A model generated the notes under the pieces. It was not told the origin of the DNA. It searched no databases and was given only the letters and a program-made list of their open reading frames with translations. The position numbers and the translations under genes are program-made. 64,000 bases of DNA from Crossaster papposus (lineage: Eukaryota; Echinodermata; Asteroidea; Velatida; Solasteridae): the NCBI GenBank assembly GCA_037893245.1, contig JBAIAA010000880.1, positions 78,471 through 142,470 of the forward strand, in the 5' to 3' direction. Below, piece by piece: positions 14,551 to 29,700 of the stretch; within the stretch, counting starts at the first letter, position 1; each line of letters starts with the position of its first letter.

Positions 14551-15853
14551 TGGTTATGCACAAAAAAGTGACCGCAGCCACATGTTACACCCTATAGGCT
14601 CACTTTCGGGGCGAATATCGCAATTTTAAAAATGGAATTAAAAAATTGGCACAGCGCCAAAACCGAACGTCTGACGAAGTTGGTCATGCACAAAAAAGTG
14701 ACCGCAGCCACATGTTACACCCTATAGGCTCACTTTCCGGGCAAATATCGCAAATTTTAAAATCGAATTTAAAAATTGGCACAGCGCCAAAACCGAACGT
14801 CTGACGAAGTTGGTCATGCACAAAAAAGTGACATCAGCCACATGGTACACCCTATAGGCTCACTTTCGGGGCGAATATCGCAACTTTAAAAATCGAATTT
14901 TAAAAATTGGCACAGCGCCAAAACCAAACGTCTGACGAAGTTGGTCATGCACAAAAAAGTGACCGCAGCCACATGTTACACCCTATAGGCTCACTTTCGG
15001 GGCGAATATCGCAACTTTAAAAATCGAATTTTAAAAATTGGCACAGCGCCAAAACCGAACGTCTGACGAAGTTGGTCATGCACAAAAAAGTGACCGCAGC
15101 CACATGTTACACCCTATAGGCTCACTTTCGGGGCGAATATCGCAACTTTAAAAATCGAATTTAAAAATTGGCACAGCGCCAAAACCGAACGTCTGACGAA
15201 GTTGGTCATGCACAAAAAAGTGACCGCAGCCACATAATACACCCTATAGGCTCATTTTCCGGGCGAATATCGCAACTTTAAAAATCGAATTTAAAAATTG
15301 GCACAGCGCCAAAACCGAACGTCTGACGAAGTTGGGCATGCACAACAAAGTGACCGCAGCCACATGTTACACCCTATAGGCTCACTTTCGGGGCGAATAT
15401 CGCAACTTTAAAAATTGAATTAAAAGATTGGCACAGCGCCAAAACCGAAGGTCTGACGAAGTTGGTCATGCACAAAAAAGTGACCGCAGCCACATGTTAC
15501 ACCCTATAGGCTCACTTTCGGGGCGAATATCGCGACTTTAAAAATCGAATTTTAAAAATTGGCACAGCGCCAAAACCGAACGTCTGACGAAGTTGGTCAT
15601 GCACACAAAAGTGACCGCAGCCACATATTACACCCTATAGGCTCACTTTCGGGGCAAATATCGCAACTTTAAAAATCGAATTTAAAAATTGGCACAGCGC
15701 CAAAACCGAACGTCTGACGAAGTTGGGCATGCACAACAAAGTGACCGCAGCCACATGTTACACCCTATAGGCTCACTTTCGGGGCGAATATCGCAACTTT
15801 AAAAATCGAATTTAAAAATTGGCACAGCGCCAAAACCGAACGTCTGACGAAGT
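14551..15853 (+). repeat. Satellite 1 10-monomer higher-order unit, copy 4
   Basis: Bounded by TGGTTATGC markers at 14551 and 15854. A three-monomer fragment of the same set (markers 14161 to 14551, 390 bp) lies directly upstream, which looks like a partial unequal-exchange product. Confidence 0.87.
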
Positions 15854-18692
15854 TGGTTATGCACAAAAAAGTGACCGCAGCCACATGTTACACCCTATAG
15901 GCTCACTTTCGGGGCGAATATCGCAATTTTAAAAATGGAATTAAAAAATTGGCACAGCGCCAAAACCGAACGTCTGACGAAGTTGGTCATGCACAAAAAA
16001 GTGACCGCAGCCACATGTTACACCCTATAGGCTCACTTTCCGGGCAAATATCGCAAATTTTAAAATCGAATTTAAAAATTGGCACAGCGCCAAAACCGAA
16101 CGTCTGACGAAGTTGGTCATGCACAAAAAAGTGACCGCAGCCACATGTTACACCCTATAGGCTCACTTTCGGGGCGAATATCGCAACTTTAAAAATCGAA
16201 TTTAAAAATTGGCACAGCGCCAAAACCGAACGTCTGACGAAGTTGGTCATGCACAAAAAAGTGACCGCAGCCACATAATACACCCTATAGGCTCATTTTC
16301 CGGGCGAATATCGCAACTTTAAAAATCGAATTTAAAAATTGGCACAGCGCCAAAACCGAACGTCTGACGAAGATGGTCATGCACAAAAAAGTGACCGCAG
16401 CCACATGTTACACCCTATAGGCTCACTTTCCGGGCAAATATCGCAAATTTTAAAATCGAATTTAAAAATTGGCACAGCGCCAAAACCGAACGTCTGACGA
16501 AGATGGTCATGCACAAAAAAGTGACCGCAGCCACATGTTACACCCTATAGGCTCACTTTCCGGGCAAATATCGCAAATTTTAAAATCGAATTTAAAAATT
16601 GGCACAGCGCCAAAACCGAACGTCTGACGAAGTTGGTCATGCACAAAAAAGTGACCGCAGCCACATGTTACACCCTATAGGCTCACTTTCGGGGCAAATA
16701 TCGCAACTTTAAAAATTGAATTAAAAGATTGGCACAGCGCCAAAACCGAAGGTCTGACGAAGTTGGTCATGCACAAAAAAGTGACCGCAGCCACATGTTA
16801 CACCCTATAGGCTCACTTTCGGGGCGAATATCGCAACTTTAAAAATCAAATTTTAAAAATTGGCACAGCGCCAAAACCGAACGTCTGACGAAGTTGGGCA
16901 TGCACAACAAAGTGACCGCAGCCACATGTTACACCCTATAGGCTCACTTTCGGGGCGAATATCGCAACTTTAAAAATCGAATTTTAAAAATTGGCACAGC
17001 GCCAAAACCGAACGTCTGACGAAGTTGGTCATGCACAAAAAAGTGACCGCAGCCACATGTTACACCCTATAGGCTCACTTTCGGGTCGAATATCGCAAAT
17101 TTAAAAATTGGCACAGCGCCAAAACCGAACGTCTGACGAAGTTGGTCATGCACAAAAAAGTGACCGCAGCCACATAATACACCCTATAGGCTCACTTTCC
17201 GGGCGAATATCGCAACTTTAAAAATCGAATTTAAAAATTGGCACAGCGCCAAAACCGAACGTCTGACGAAGTTGGTCATGCACAAAAAAGTGACCGCAGC
17301 CACATGTTACACCCTATAGGCTCACTTTCGGGGCGAATATCGCAACTTTAAAAATCGAATTTAAAAATTGGCACAGCGCCAAAACCGAACGTCTGACGAA
17401 GTTGGGCATGCACAACAAAGTGACCTCAGCCACATGTTACACCCTATAGGCTCACTTTCGGGGCGAATATCGCAACTTTAAAAATTGAATTAAAAGATTG
17501 GCACAGCGCCAAAACCGAAGGTCTGACGAAGTTGGTCATGCACAAAAAAGTGACCGCAGCCACATGTTACACCCTATAGGCTCACTTTCGGGGCGAATAT
17601 CGCGACTTTAAAAATCGAATTTAAAAAATTGGCACAGCGCCAAAACCGAACGTCTGACGAAGTTGGTCATGCACACAAAAGTGACCGCAGCCACATATTA
17701 CACCCTATAGGCTCACTTTCGGGGCGAATATCGCAACTTTAAAAATCGAATTTAAAAATTGGCACAGCGCCAAAACCGAACGTCTGACGAAGTTGGGCAT
17801 GCACAACAAAGTGACCGCAGCCACATGTTACACCCTATAGGCTCACTTTCGGGGCGAATATCGCAACTTTAAAAATCGAATTTAAAAATTGGCACAGCGC
17901 CAAAACCGAACGTCTGACGAAGTTGGTTATGCACAAAAAAGTGACCGCAGCCACATGTTACACCCTATAGGCTCACTTTCGGGGCGAATATCGCAATTTT
18001 AAAAATGGAATTAAAAAATTGGCACAGCGCCAAAACCGAACGTCTGACGAAGTTGGTCATGCACAAAAAAGTGACCGCAGCCACATGTTACACCCTATAG
18101 GCTCACTTTCCGGGCAAATATCGCAAATTTTAAAATCGAATTTAAAAATTGGCACAGCGCCAAAACCGAACGTCTGACGAAGTTGGTCATGCACAAAAAA
18201 GTGACATCAGCCACATGGTACACCCTATAGGCTCACTTTCGGGGCGAATATCGCAACTTTAAAAATCGAATTTTAAAAATTGGCACAGCGCCAAAACCAA
18301 ACGTCTGACGAAGTTGGTCATGCACAAAAAAGTGACCGCAGCCACATGTTACACCCTATAGGCTCACTTTCGGGGCGAATATCGCAACTTTAAAAATCGA
18401 ATTTTAAAAATTGGCACAGCGCCAAAACCGAACGTCTGACGAAGTTGGTCATGCACAAAAAAGTGACCGCAGCCACATGTTACACCCTATAGGCTCACTT
18501 TCGGGGCGAATATCGCAACTTTAAAAATCGAATTTAAAAATTGGCACAGCGCCAAAACCGAACGTCTGACGAAGTTGGTCATGCACAAAAAAGTGACCGC
18601 AGCCACATGTTACACCCTATAGGCTCACTTTCGGGTCGAATATCGCAAATTTAAAAATTGGCACAGCGCCAAAACCGAACGTCTGACGAAGT

Positions 18693-18822
18693 TGGTCATG
18701 CACAAAAAAGTGACTGCAGCCACATATTACACCCTATAGGCTCACTTTCCGGGCGAATATCGCAACTTTAAAAATCGAATTTAAAAATTGGCACAGCGCC
18801 AAAACCGAACGTCTGACGAAGT
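18693..18822 (+). repeat. Chimeric satellite 1 monomer at an exchange point
   Basis: The left half carries the GACTGCAGCCACATATTAC markers of one monomer type and the right half the CTTTCCGGGCG markers of the next type. In the related block near 8690-8950 these are two separate neighbouring monomers. The offset between the blocks changes from 10002 to 9872 bp here, a loss of exactly one 130-bp monomer. Confidence 0.8.
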
Positions 18823-21800
18823 TGGTCATGCACAAAAAAGTGACCGCAGCCACATGTTACACCCTATAGGCTCACTTTCGGGGCGAATATCGCAACTTTA
18901 AAAATCGAATTTAAAAATTGGCACAGCGCCAAAACCGAACGTCTGACGAAGTTGGGCATGCACAACAAAGTGACCTCAACCACATGTTACACCCTATAGG
19001 CTCACTTTCGGGGCGAATATCGCAACTTTAAAAATTGAATTAAAAGATTGGCACAGCGCCAAAACCGAAGGTCTGACGAAGTTGGTCATGCACAAAAAAG
19101 TGACCGCAGCCACATGTTACACCCTATAGGCTCACTTTCGGGGCGAATATCGCGACTTTAAAAATCGAATTTAAAAAATTGGCACAGCGCCAAAACCGAA
19201 CGTCTGACGAAGTTGGTCATGCACACAAAAGTGACCGCAGCCACATATTACACCCTATAGGCTCACTTTCGGGGCGAATATCGCAACTTTAAAAATCGAA
19301 TTTAAAAATTGGCACAGCGCCAAAACCGAACGTCTGACGAAGTTGGGCATGCACAACAAAGTGACCGCAGCCACATGTTACACCCTATAGGCTCACTTTC
19401 GGGGCGAATATCGCAACTTTAAAAATCGAATTTAAAAATTGGCACAGCGCCAAAACCGAACGTCTGACGAAGTTGGTTATGCACAAAAAAGTGACCGCAG
19501 CCACATGTTACACCCTATAGGCTCACTTTCGGGGCGAATATCGCAATTTTAAAAATGGAATTAAAAAATTGGCACAGCGCCAAAACCGAACGTCTGACGA
19601 AGTTGGTCATGCACAAAAAAGTGACCGCAGCCACATGTTACACCCTATAGGCTCACTTTCCGGGCAAATATCGCAAATTTTAAAATCGAATTTAAAAATT
19701 GGCACAGCGCCAAAACCGAACGTCTGACGAAGTTGGTCATGCACAAAAAAGTGACATCAGCCACATGGTACACCCTATAGGCTCACTTTCGGGGCGAATA
19801 TCGCAACTTTAAAAATCGAATTTTAAAAATTGGCACAGCGCCAAAACCAAACGTCTGACGAAGTTGGTCATGCACAAAAAAGTGACCGCAGCCACATGTT
19901 ACACCCTATAGGCTCACTTTCGGGGCGAATATCGCAACTTTAAAAATCGAATTTTAAAAATTGGCACAGCGCCAAAACCGAACGTCTGACGAAGTTGGTC
20001 ATGCACAAAAAAGTGACCGCAGCCACATGTTACACCCTATAGGCTCACTTTCGGGGCGAATATCGCAACTTTAAAAATCGAATTTAAAAATTGGCACAGC
20101 GCCAAAACCGAACGTCTGACGAAGTTGGTCATGCACAAAAAAGTGACCGCAGCCACATAATACACCCTATAGGCTCATTTTCCGGGCGAATATCGCAACT
20201 TTAAAAATCGAATTTAAAAATTGGCACAGCGCCAAAACCGAACGTCTGACGAAGTTGGGCATGCACAACAAAGTGACCGCAGCCACATGTTACACCCTAT
20301 AGGCTCACTTTCGGGGCGAATATCGCAACTTTAAAAATTGAATTAAAAGATTGGCACAGCGCCAAAACCGAAGGTCTGACGAAGTTGGTCATGCACAAAA
20401 AAGTGACCGCAGCCACATGTTACACCCTATAGGCTCACTTTCGGGGCGAATATCGCGACTTTAAAAATCGAATTTTAAAAATTGGCACAGCGCCAAAACC
20501 GAACGTCTGACGAAGTTGGTCATGCACACAAAAGTGACCGCAGCCACATATTACACCCTATAGGCTCACTTTCGGGGCGAATATCGCAACTTTAAAAATC
20601 GAATTTAAAAATTGGCACAGCGCCAAAACCGAACGTCTGACGAAGTTGGGCATGCACAACAAAGTGACCGCAGCCACATGTTACACCCTATAGGCTCACT
20701 TTCGGGGCGAATATCGCAACTTTAAAAATTGAATTAAAAGATTGGCACAGCGCCAAAACCGAAGGTCTGACGAAGTTGGTCATGCACAAAAAAGTGACCG
20801 CAGCCACATGTTACACCCTATAGGCTCACTTTCGGGGCGAATATCGCGACTTTAAAAATCGAATTTTAAAAATTGGCACAGCGCCAAAACCGAACGTCTG
20901 ACGAAGTTGGTCATGCACACAAAAGTGACCGCAGCCACATATTACACCCTATAGGCTCACTTTCGGGGCGAATATCGCAACTTTAAAAATCGAATTTAAA
21001 AATTGGCACAGCGCCAAAACCGAACGTCTGACGAAGTTGGGCATGCACAACAAAGTGACCGCAGCCACATGTTACACCCTATAGGCTCACTTTCGGGGCG
21101 AATATCGCAACTTTAAAAATCGAATTTAAAAATTGGCACAGCGCCAAAACCGAACGTCTGACGAAGTTGGTTATGCACAAAAAAGTGACCGCAGCCACAT
21201 GTTACACCCTATAGGCTCACTTTCGGGGCGAATATCGCAATTTTAAAAATGGAATTAAAAAATTGGCACAGCGCCAAAACCGAACGTCTGACGAAGTTGG
21301 TCATGCACAAAAAAGTGACCGCAGCCACATGTTACACCCTATAGGCTCACTTTCCGGGCAAATATCGCAAATTTTAAAATCGAATTTAAAAATTGGCACA
21401 GCGCCAAAACCGAACGTCTGACGAAGTTGGTCATGCACAAAAAAGTGACATCAGCCACATGGTACACCCTATAGGCTCACTTTCGGGGCGAATATCGCAA
21501 CTTTAAAAATCGAATTTTAAAAATTGGCACAGCGCCAAAACCAAACGTCTGACGAAGTTGGTCATGCACAAAAAAGTGACCGCAGCCACATGTTACACCC
21601 TATAGGCTCACTTTCGGGGCGAATATCGCAACTTTAAAAATCGAATTTTAAAAATTGGCACAGCGCCAAAACCGAACGTCTGACGAAGTTGGTCATGCAC
21701 AAAAAAGTGACCGCAGCCACATGTTACACCCTATAGGCTCACTTTCGGGGCGAATATCGCAACTTTAAAAATCGAATTTAAAAATTGGCACAGCGCCAAA

Positions 21801-23775
21801 ACCGAACGTCTGACGAAGTTGGTCATGCACAAAAAAGTGACCGCAGCCACATAATACACCCTATAGGCTCATTTTCCGGGCGAATATCGCAACTTTAAAA
21901 ATCGAATTTAAAAATTGGCACAGCGCCAAAACCGAACGTCTGACGAAGTTGGGCATGCACAACAAAGTGACCGCAGCCACATGTTACACCCTATAGGCTC
22001 ACTTTCGGGGCGAATATCGCAACTTTAAAAATTGAATTAAAAGATTGGCACAGCGCCAAAACCGAAGGTCTGACGAAGTTGGTCATGCACAAAAAAGTGA
22101 CCGCAGCCACATGTTACACCCTATAGGCTCACTTTCGGGGCGAATATCGCGACTTTAAAAATCGAATTTTAAAAATTGGCACAGCGCCAAAACCGAACGT
22201 CTGACGAAGTTGGTCATGCACACAAAAGTGACCGCAGCCACATATTACACCCTATAGGCTCACTTTCGGGGCGAATATCGCAACTTTAAAAATCGAATTT
22301 AAAAATTGGCACAGCGCCAAAACCGAACGTCTGACGAAGTTGGGCATGCACAACAAAGTGACCGCAGCCACATAGTACACCCTATAGGCTCACTTTCGGG
22401 GCGAATATCGCAACTTTAAAAATCGAATTTAAAAATTGGCACAGCGCCAAAACCGAACGTCTGACGAAGTTGGTTATGCACAAAAAAGTGACCGCAGCCA
22501 CATGTTACACCCTATAGGCTCACTTTCGGGGCGAATATCGCAATTTTAAAAATGGAATTAAAAAATTGGCACAGCGCCAAAACCGAACGTCTGACGAAGT
22601 TGGTCATGCACAAAAAATGACCGCAGCCACATGTTACACCCTATAGGCTCACTTTCCGGGCAAATATCGCAAATTTTAAAATCGAATTTAAAAATTGGCA
22701 CAGCGCCAAAACCGAACGTCTGACGAAGTTGGTCATGCACAAAAAAGTGACATCAGCCACATGGTACACCCTATAGGCTCACTTTCGGGGCGAATATCGC
22801 AACTTTAAAAATCGAATTTTAAAAATTGGCACAGCGCCAAAACCAAACGTCTGACGAAGTTGGTCATGCACAAAAAAGTGACCGCAGCCACATGTTACAC
22901 CCTATAGGCTCACTTTCGGGGCGAATATCGCAACTTTAAAAATCGAATTTTAAAAATTGGCACAGCGCCAAAACCGAACGTCTGACGAAGTTGGTCATGC
23001 ACAAAAAAGTGACCGCAGCCACATGTTACACCCTATAGGCTCACTTTCGGGGCGAATATCGCAACTTTAAAAATCGAATTTAAAAATTGGCACAGCGCCA
23101 AAACCGAACGTCTGACGAAGTTGGTCATGCACAAAAAAGTGACCGCAGCCACATAATACACCCTATATGCTCATTTTCCGGGCGAATATCGCAACTTTAA
23201 AAATCGAATTTAAAAATTGGCACAGCGCCAAAACCGAACGTCTGACGAAGATGGTCATGCACAAAAAAGTGACCGCAGCCACATGTTACACCCTATAGGC
23301 TCACTTTCCGGGCAAATATCGCAAATTTTAAAATCGAATTTAAAAATTGGCACAGCGCCAAAACCGAACGTCTGACGAAGATGGTCATGCACAAAAAAGT
23401 GACCGCAGCCACATGTTACACCCTATAGGCTCACTTTCCGGGCAAATATCGCAAATTTTAAAATCGAATTTAAAAATTGGCACAGCGCCAAAACCGAACG
23501 TCTGACGAAGTTGGTCATGCACAAAAAAATGACCGCAGCCACATGTTACACCCTATAGGCTCACTTTCGGGGCAAATATCGCAACTTTAAAAATTGAATT
23601 AAAAGATTGGCACAGCGCCAAAACCGAAGGTCTGACGAAGTTGGTCATGCACAAAAAAGTGACCGCAGCCACATGTTACACCCTATAGGCTCACTTTCGG
23701 GGCGAATATCGCAACTTTAAAAATCAAATTTTAAAAATTGGCACAGCGCCAAAACCGAACGTCTGACGAAGTTGG
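18730..23775 (+). repeat. Large satellite 1 block, second copy (partner 8858-13903)
   Basis: Partner of the block above. Only scattered single-base differences are seen, for example CATAGTACAC near 22371 and CCTATATGCTC near 23163 in this copy, and TTCGAGGCG near 13044 in the other. Confidence 0.86.
21168..22470 (+). repeat. Satellite 1 10-monomer higher-order unit, copy 5
   Basis: Bounded by TGGTTATGC markers at 21168 and 22471. It is the partner of the copy at 11296 at an offset of exactly 9872 bp and has a private CATAGTACAC variant near 22371. Confidence 0.88.
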
Positions 23776-26700
23776 GCATGCACAACAAAGTGACCGCAGC
23801 CACATGTTACACCCTATAGGCTCACTTTTGGGGCGAATATCGCAACTTTAAAAATCGAATTTAAAAATTGGCACAGCGCCAAAACCGAACGTCTGACGAA
23901 GTTGGTCATGCACAAAAAAGTGACCGCAGCCACATGTTACACCCTATAGGCTCACTTTCGGGGCGAATATCGCAACTTTAAAAATGGAATTAAAAAATTG
24001 GCACAGCGCCAAAACCGAACGTCTGACGAAGTTGGTCATGCACAAAAAAGTGACCGCAGCCACATGTTACACCCTATAGGCTCACTTTCGGGGCGAATAT
24101 CGCAACTTTAAAAATGGAATAAAAAAATTGGCACAGCGCCAAAACCGAACGTCTGACGAAGTTGGTCATGCACAAAAAAGTGACCGCAGCCACATAATAC
24201 ACCCTATAGGCTCACTTTCCTGGCGAATATCGCAACTTTAAAAATCGAATTTAAAAATTGGCACAGCGCCAAAACCGAACGTCTGACGAAGTTGGTCATG
24301 CACAAAAAAGTGACCGCAGCCACATGTTACACCCTATAGGCTCACTTTCGGGGCGAATATCGCAACTTTAAAAATCGAATTTAACAATTGGCACAGCGCC
24401 AAAACCGAACGTCTGACGAAGTTGGGCATGCACAAAAAAGTGACCGCAGCCACATGTTACACCCTATAGGCTCACTTTCGGGGCGAATATCGCAACTTTA
24501 AAAATCGAATTTAAAAATTGGCACAGCGCCAAAACCGAAGGTCTGACGAAGTTGGTCATGCACAAAAAAGTGACCGCAGCCACATGTTACACCCTATAGG
24601 CTCACTTTCGGGGCGAATATCGCAACTTTAAAAATCAAATTTTAAAAATTGGCACAGCGCCAAAACCGAACGTCTGACGAAGTTGGGCATGCACAACAAA
24701 GTGACCGCAGCCACATGTTACACCCTATAGGCTCACTTTTGGGGCGAATATCGCAACTTTAAAAATCGAATTTAAAAATTGGCACAGCGCCAAAACCGAA
24801 CGTCTGACGAAGTTGGTTATGCACAAAAAAGTGTCCGCAGCCACATGTTACACCCTATAGGCTCACTTTAGGGGCGAATATCGCAACTTTAAAAATGGAA
24901 TTAAAAAATTGGCACAGCGCCAAAACCGAACGTCTGACGAAGTTGGTCATGCACAAAAAAGTGACCGCAGCCACATGTTACACCCTATAGGCTCACTTTC
25001 CGGGCAAATATCGCAAATTTTAAAATCGAATTTAAAAATTGGCACAGCGCCAAAACCGAACGTCTGACGAAGTTGGTCATGCACAAAAAAGTGACTGCAG
25101 CCACATGTTACACCCTATAGGCTCACTTTCGGGGCGAATATCGCAACTTTAAAAATCGAATTTAAAAATTGGCACAGCGCCAAAACCGAACGTCTGACGA
25201 AGTTGGTCATGCACAAAAAAGTGACCGCAGCCACATAATACACCCTATAGGCTCACTTTCCGGGCGAATATCGCAACTTTAAAAATCGAATTTAAAAATT
25301 GGCACAGCGCCAAAACCGAACGTCTGACGAAGTTGGTCATGCACAAAAAAGTGACCGCAGCCACATGTTACACCCTATAGGCTCACTTTCGGGGCGAATA
25401 TCGCAACTTTAAAAATCGAATTTAAAAATTGGCACAGCGCCAAAACCGAACGTCTGACGAAGTTGGTCATGCACAAAAAAGTGACATCAGCCACATGTTA
25501 CACCCTATAGGCTCACTTTCGGGGCGAATATCGCAACTTTAAAAATCGAATTTTAAAAATTGGCACAGCGCCAAAACCGAACGTCTGACGAAGTTGGTCA
25601 TGCACAAAAAAGTGACCGCAGCCACATGTTACACCCTATAGGCTCACTTTCGGGTCGAATATCGCAAATTTAAAAATTGGCACAGCGCCAAAACCGAACG
25701 TCTGACGAAGTTGGTCATGCACAAAAAAGTGACCGCAGCCACATATTACACCCTATAGGCTCACTTTCGGGGCGAATATCGCAACTTTAAAAATCGAATT
25801 TAAAAATTGGCACAGCGCCAAAACCGAACGTCTGACGAAGTTGGTCATGCACAAAAAAGTGACCGCAGCCACATAATACACCCTATAGGCTCACTTTCCG
25901 GGCGAATATCGCAACTTTAAAAATCGAATTTAAAAATTGGCACAGCGCCAAAACCGAACGTCTGACGAAGTTGGTCATGCACAAAAAAGTGACCGCAGCC
26001 ACATGTTACACCCTATAGGCTCACTTTCGGGGCGAATATCGCAACTTTAAAAATCGAATTTAAAAATTGGCACAGCGCCAAAACCGAACGTCTGACGAAG
26101 TTGGGCATGCACAACAAAGTGACCGCAGCCACATGTTACACCCTATAGGCTCACTTTCGGGGCGAATATCGCAACTTTAAAAATTGAATTAAAAGATTGG
26201 CACAGCGCCAAAACCGAAGGTCTGACGAAGTTGGTCATGCACAAAAAAGTGACCGCAGCCACATGTTACACCCTATAGGCTCACTTTCGGGGCGAATATC
26301 GCGACTTTAAAAATCGAATTTTAAAAATTGGCACAGCGCCAAAACCGAACGTCTGACGAAGTTGGTCATGCACACAAAAGTGACCGCAGCCACATATTAC
26401 ACCCTATAGGCTCACTTTCGGGGCGAATATCGCAACTTTAAAAATCGAATTTAAAAATTGGAACAGCGCCAAAACCGAACGTCTGACGAAGTTGGTCATG
26501 CACAAAAAAGTGACCGCAGCCACATAATACACCCTATAGGCTCACTTTCCGGGCGAATATCGCAACTTTAAAAATCGAATTAAAAAATTGGCACAGCGCC
26601 AAAACCGAACGTCTGACGAAGTTGGTCATGCACAAAAAAGTGACCGCAGCCACATGTTACACCCTATAGGTTCACTTTCGGGGCGAATATCGCAACTTTA

Positions 26701-29700
26701 AAAATCGAATTTAAAAATTGGCACAGCGCCAAAACCGAACGTCTGACGAAGTTGGGCATGCACAACAAAGTGACCGCAGCCACATGTTACACCCTATAGG
26801 CTCACTTTCGGGGCGAATATCGCAACTTTAAAAATCGAATTTAAAAATTGGCACAGCGCCAAAACCGAAGGTCTGACGAAGTTGGTCATGCACAAAAAAG
26901 TGACCGCAGCCACATGTTACACCCTATAGGCTCACTTTCGGGGCGAATATCGCAACTTTAAAAATCAAATTTTAAAAATTGGCACAGCGCCAAAACCGAA
27001 CGTCTGACGAAGTTGGGCATGCACAACAAAGTGACCGCAGCCACATGTTACACCCTATAGGCTCACTTTTGGGGCGAATATCGCAACTTTAAAAATCGAA
27101 TTTAAAAATTGGCACAGCGCCAAAACCGAACGTCTGACGAAGTTGGTTATGCACAAAAAAGTGACCGCAGCCACATGTTACACCCTATAGGCTCACTTTC
27201 GGGGCGAATATCGCAACTTTAAAAATGGAATTAAAAAATTGGCACAGCGCCAAAACCGAACGTCTGACGAAGTTGGTCATGCACAAAAAAGTGACCGCAG
27301 CCACATGTTACACCCTATAGGCTCACTTTCCGGGCAAATATCGCAAATTTTAAAATCGAATTTAAAAATTGGCACAGCGCCAAAACCGAACGTCTGACGA
27401 AGTTGGTCATGCACAAAAAAGTGACTGCAGCCACATGTTACACCCTATAGGCTCACTTTCGGGTCGAATATCGCAAATTTAAAAATTGGCACAGCGCCAA
27501 AACCGAACGTCTGACGAAGTTGGTCATGCACAAAAAAGTGACTGCAGCCACATATTACACCCTATAGGCTCACTTTCGGGGCGAATATCGCAACTTTAAA
27601 AATCGAATTTAAAAATTGGCACAGCGCCAAAACCGAACGTCTGACGAAGTTGGTCATGCACAAAAAAGTGACCGCAGCCACATGTTACACCCTATAGGCT
27701 CACTTTCGGGTCGAATATCGCAAATTTAAAAATTGGCACAGCGCCAAAACCGAACGTCTGACGAAGTTGGTCATGCACAAAAAAGTGACCGCAGCCACAT
27801 GTTACACCCTATAGGCTCACTTTCGGGGCGAATATCGCAACTTTAAAAATCGAATTTAAAAATTGGCACAGCGCCAAAACCGAACGTCTGACGAAGTTGG
27901 TCATGCACAAAAAAGTGACCGCAGCCACATAATACACCCTATAGGCTCACTTTCCGGGCGAATATCGCAACTTTAAAAATCGAATTTAAAAATTGGCACA
28001 GCGCCAAAACCGAACGTCTGACGAAGTTGGTCATGCACAAAAAAGTGACCGCAGCCACATGTTACACCCTATAGGCTCACTTTCGGGGCGAATATCGCAA
28101 CTTTAAAAATCGAATTTAAAAATTGGCACAGCGCCAAAACCGAACGTCTGACGAAGTTGGGCATGCACAACAAAGTGACCGCAGCCACATGTTACACCCT
28201 ATAGGCTCACTTTCGGGGCGAATATCGCAACTTTAAAAATTGAATTAAAAGATTGGCACAGCGCCAAAACCGAAGGTCTGACGAAGTTGGTCATGCACAA
28301 AAAAGTGACCGCAGCCACATGTTACACCCTATAGGCTCACTTTCGGGGCGAATATCGCGACTTTAAAAATCGAATTTTAAAAATTGGCACAGCGCCAAAA
28401 CCGAACGTCTGACGAAGTTGGTCATGCACACAAAAGTGACCGCAGCCACATATTACACCCTATAGGCTCACTTTCGGGGCGAATATCGCAACTTTAAAAA
28501 TCGAATTTAAAAATTGGAACAGCGCCAAAACCGAACGTCTGACGAAGTTGGTCATGCACAAAAAAGTGACCGCAGCCACATAATACACCCTATAGGCTCA
28601 CTTTCCGGGCGAATATCGCAACTTTAAAAATCGAATTAAAAAATTGGCACAGCGCCAAAACCGAACGTCTGACGAAGTTGGTCATGCACAAAAAAGTGAC
28701 CGCAGCCACATGTTACACCCTATAGGTTCACTTTCGGGGCGAATATCGCAACTTTAAAAATCGAATTTAAAAATTGGCACAGCGCCAAAACCGAACGTCT
28801 GACGAAGTTGGGCATGCACAACAAAGTGACCGCAGCCACATGTTACACCCTATAGGCTCACTTTCGGGGCGAATATCGCAACTTTAAAAATCGAATTTAA
28901 AAATTGGCACAGCGCCAAAACCGAAGGTCTGACGAAGTTGGTCATGCACAAAAAAGTGACCGCAGCCACATGTTACACCCTATAGGCTCACTTTCGGGGC
29001 GAATATCGCAACTTTAAAAATCAAATTTTAAAAATTGGCACAGCGCCAAAACCGAACGTCTGACGAAGTTGGGCATGCACAACAAAGTGACCGCAGCCAC
29101 ATGTTACACCCTATAGGCTCACTTTTGGGGCGAATATCGCAACTTTAAAAATCGAATTTAAAAATTGGCACAGCGCCAAAACCGAACGTCTGACGAAGTT
29201 GGTTATGCACAAAAAAGTGACCGCAGCCACATGTTACACCCTATAGGCTCACTTTCGGGGCGAATATCGCAACTTTAAAAATGGAATTAAAAAATTGGCA
29301 CAGCGCCAAAACCGAACGTCTGACGAAGTTGGTCATGCACAAAAAAGTGACCGCAGCCACATGTTACACCCTATAGGCTCACTTTCCGGGCAAATATCGC
29401 AAATTTTAAAATCGAATTTAAAAATTGGCACAGCGCCAAAACCGAACGTCTGACGAAGTTGGTCATGCACAAAAAAGTGACTGCAGCCACATGTTACACC
29501 CTATAGGCTCACTTTCGGGTCGAATATCGCAAATTTAAAAATTGGCACAGCGCCAAAACCGAACGTCTGACGAAGTTGGTCATGCACAAAAAAGTGACTG
29601 CAGCCACATATTACACCCTATAGGCTCACTTTCGGGGCGAATATCGCAACTTTAAAAATCGAATTTAAAAATTGGCACAGCGCCAAAACCGAACGTCTGA

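Noticed and set aside
1..24000. Assembly artefact as the explanation of the 5.8- and 9.9-kb block copies
   Set aside because: It cannot be excluded by sequence alone. However, the copies differ by scattered private substitutions and a one-monomer deletion, which favours real duplications over accidental joining of identical sequence.
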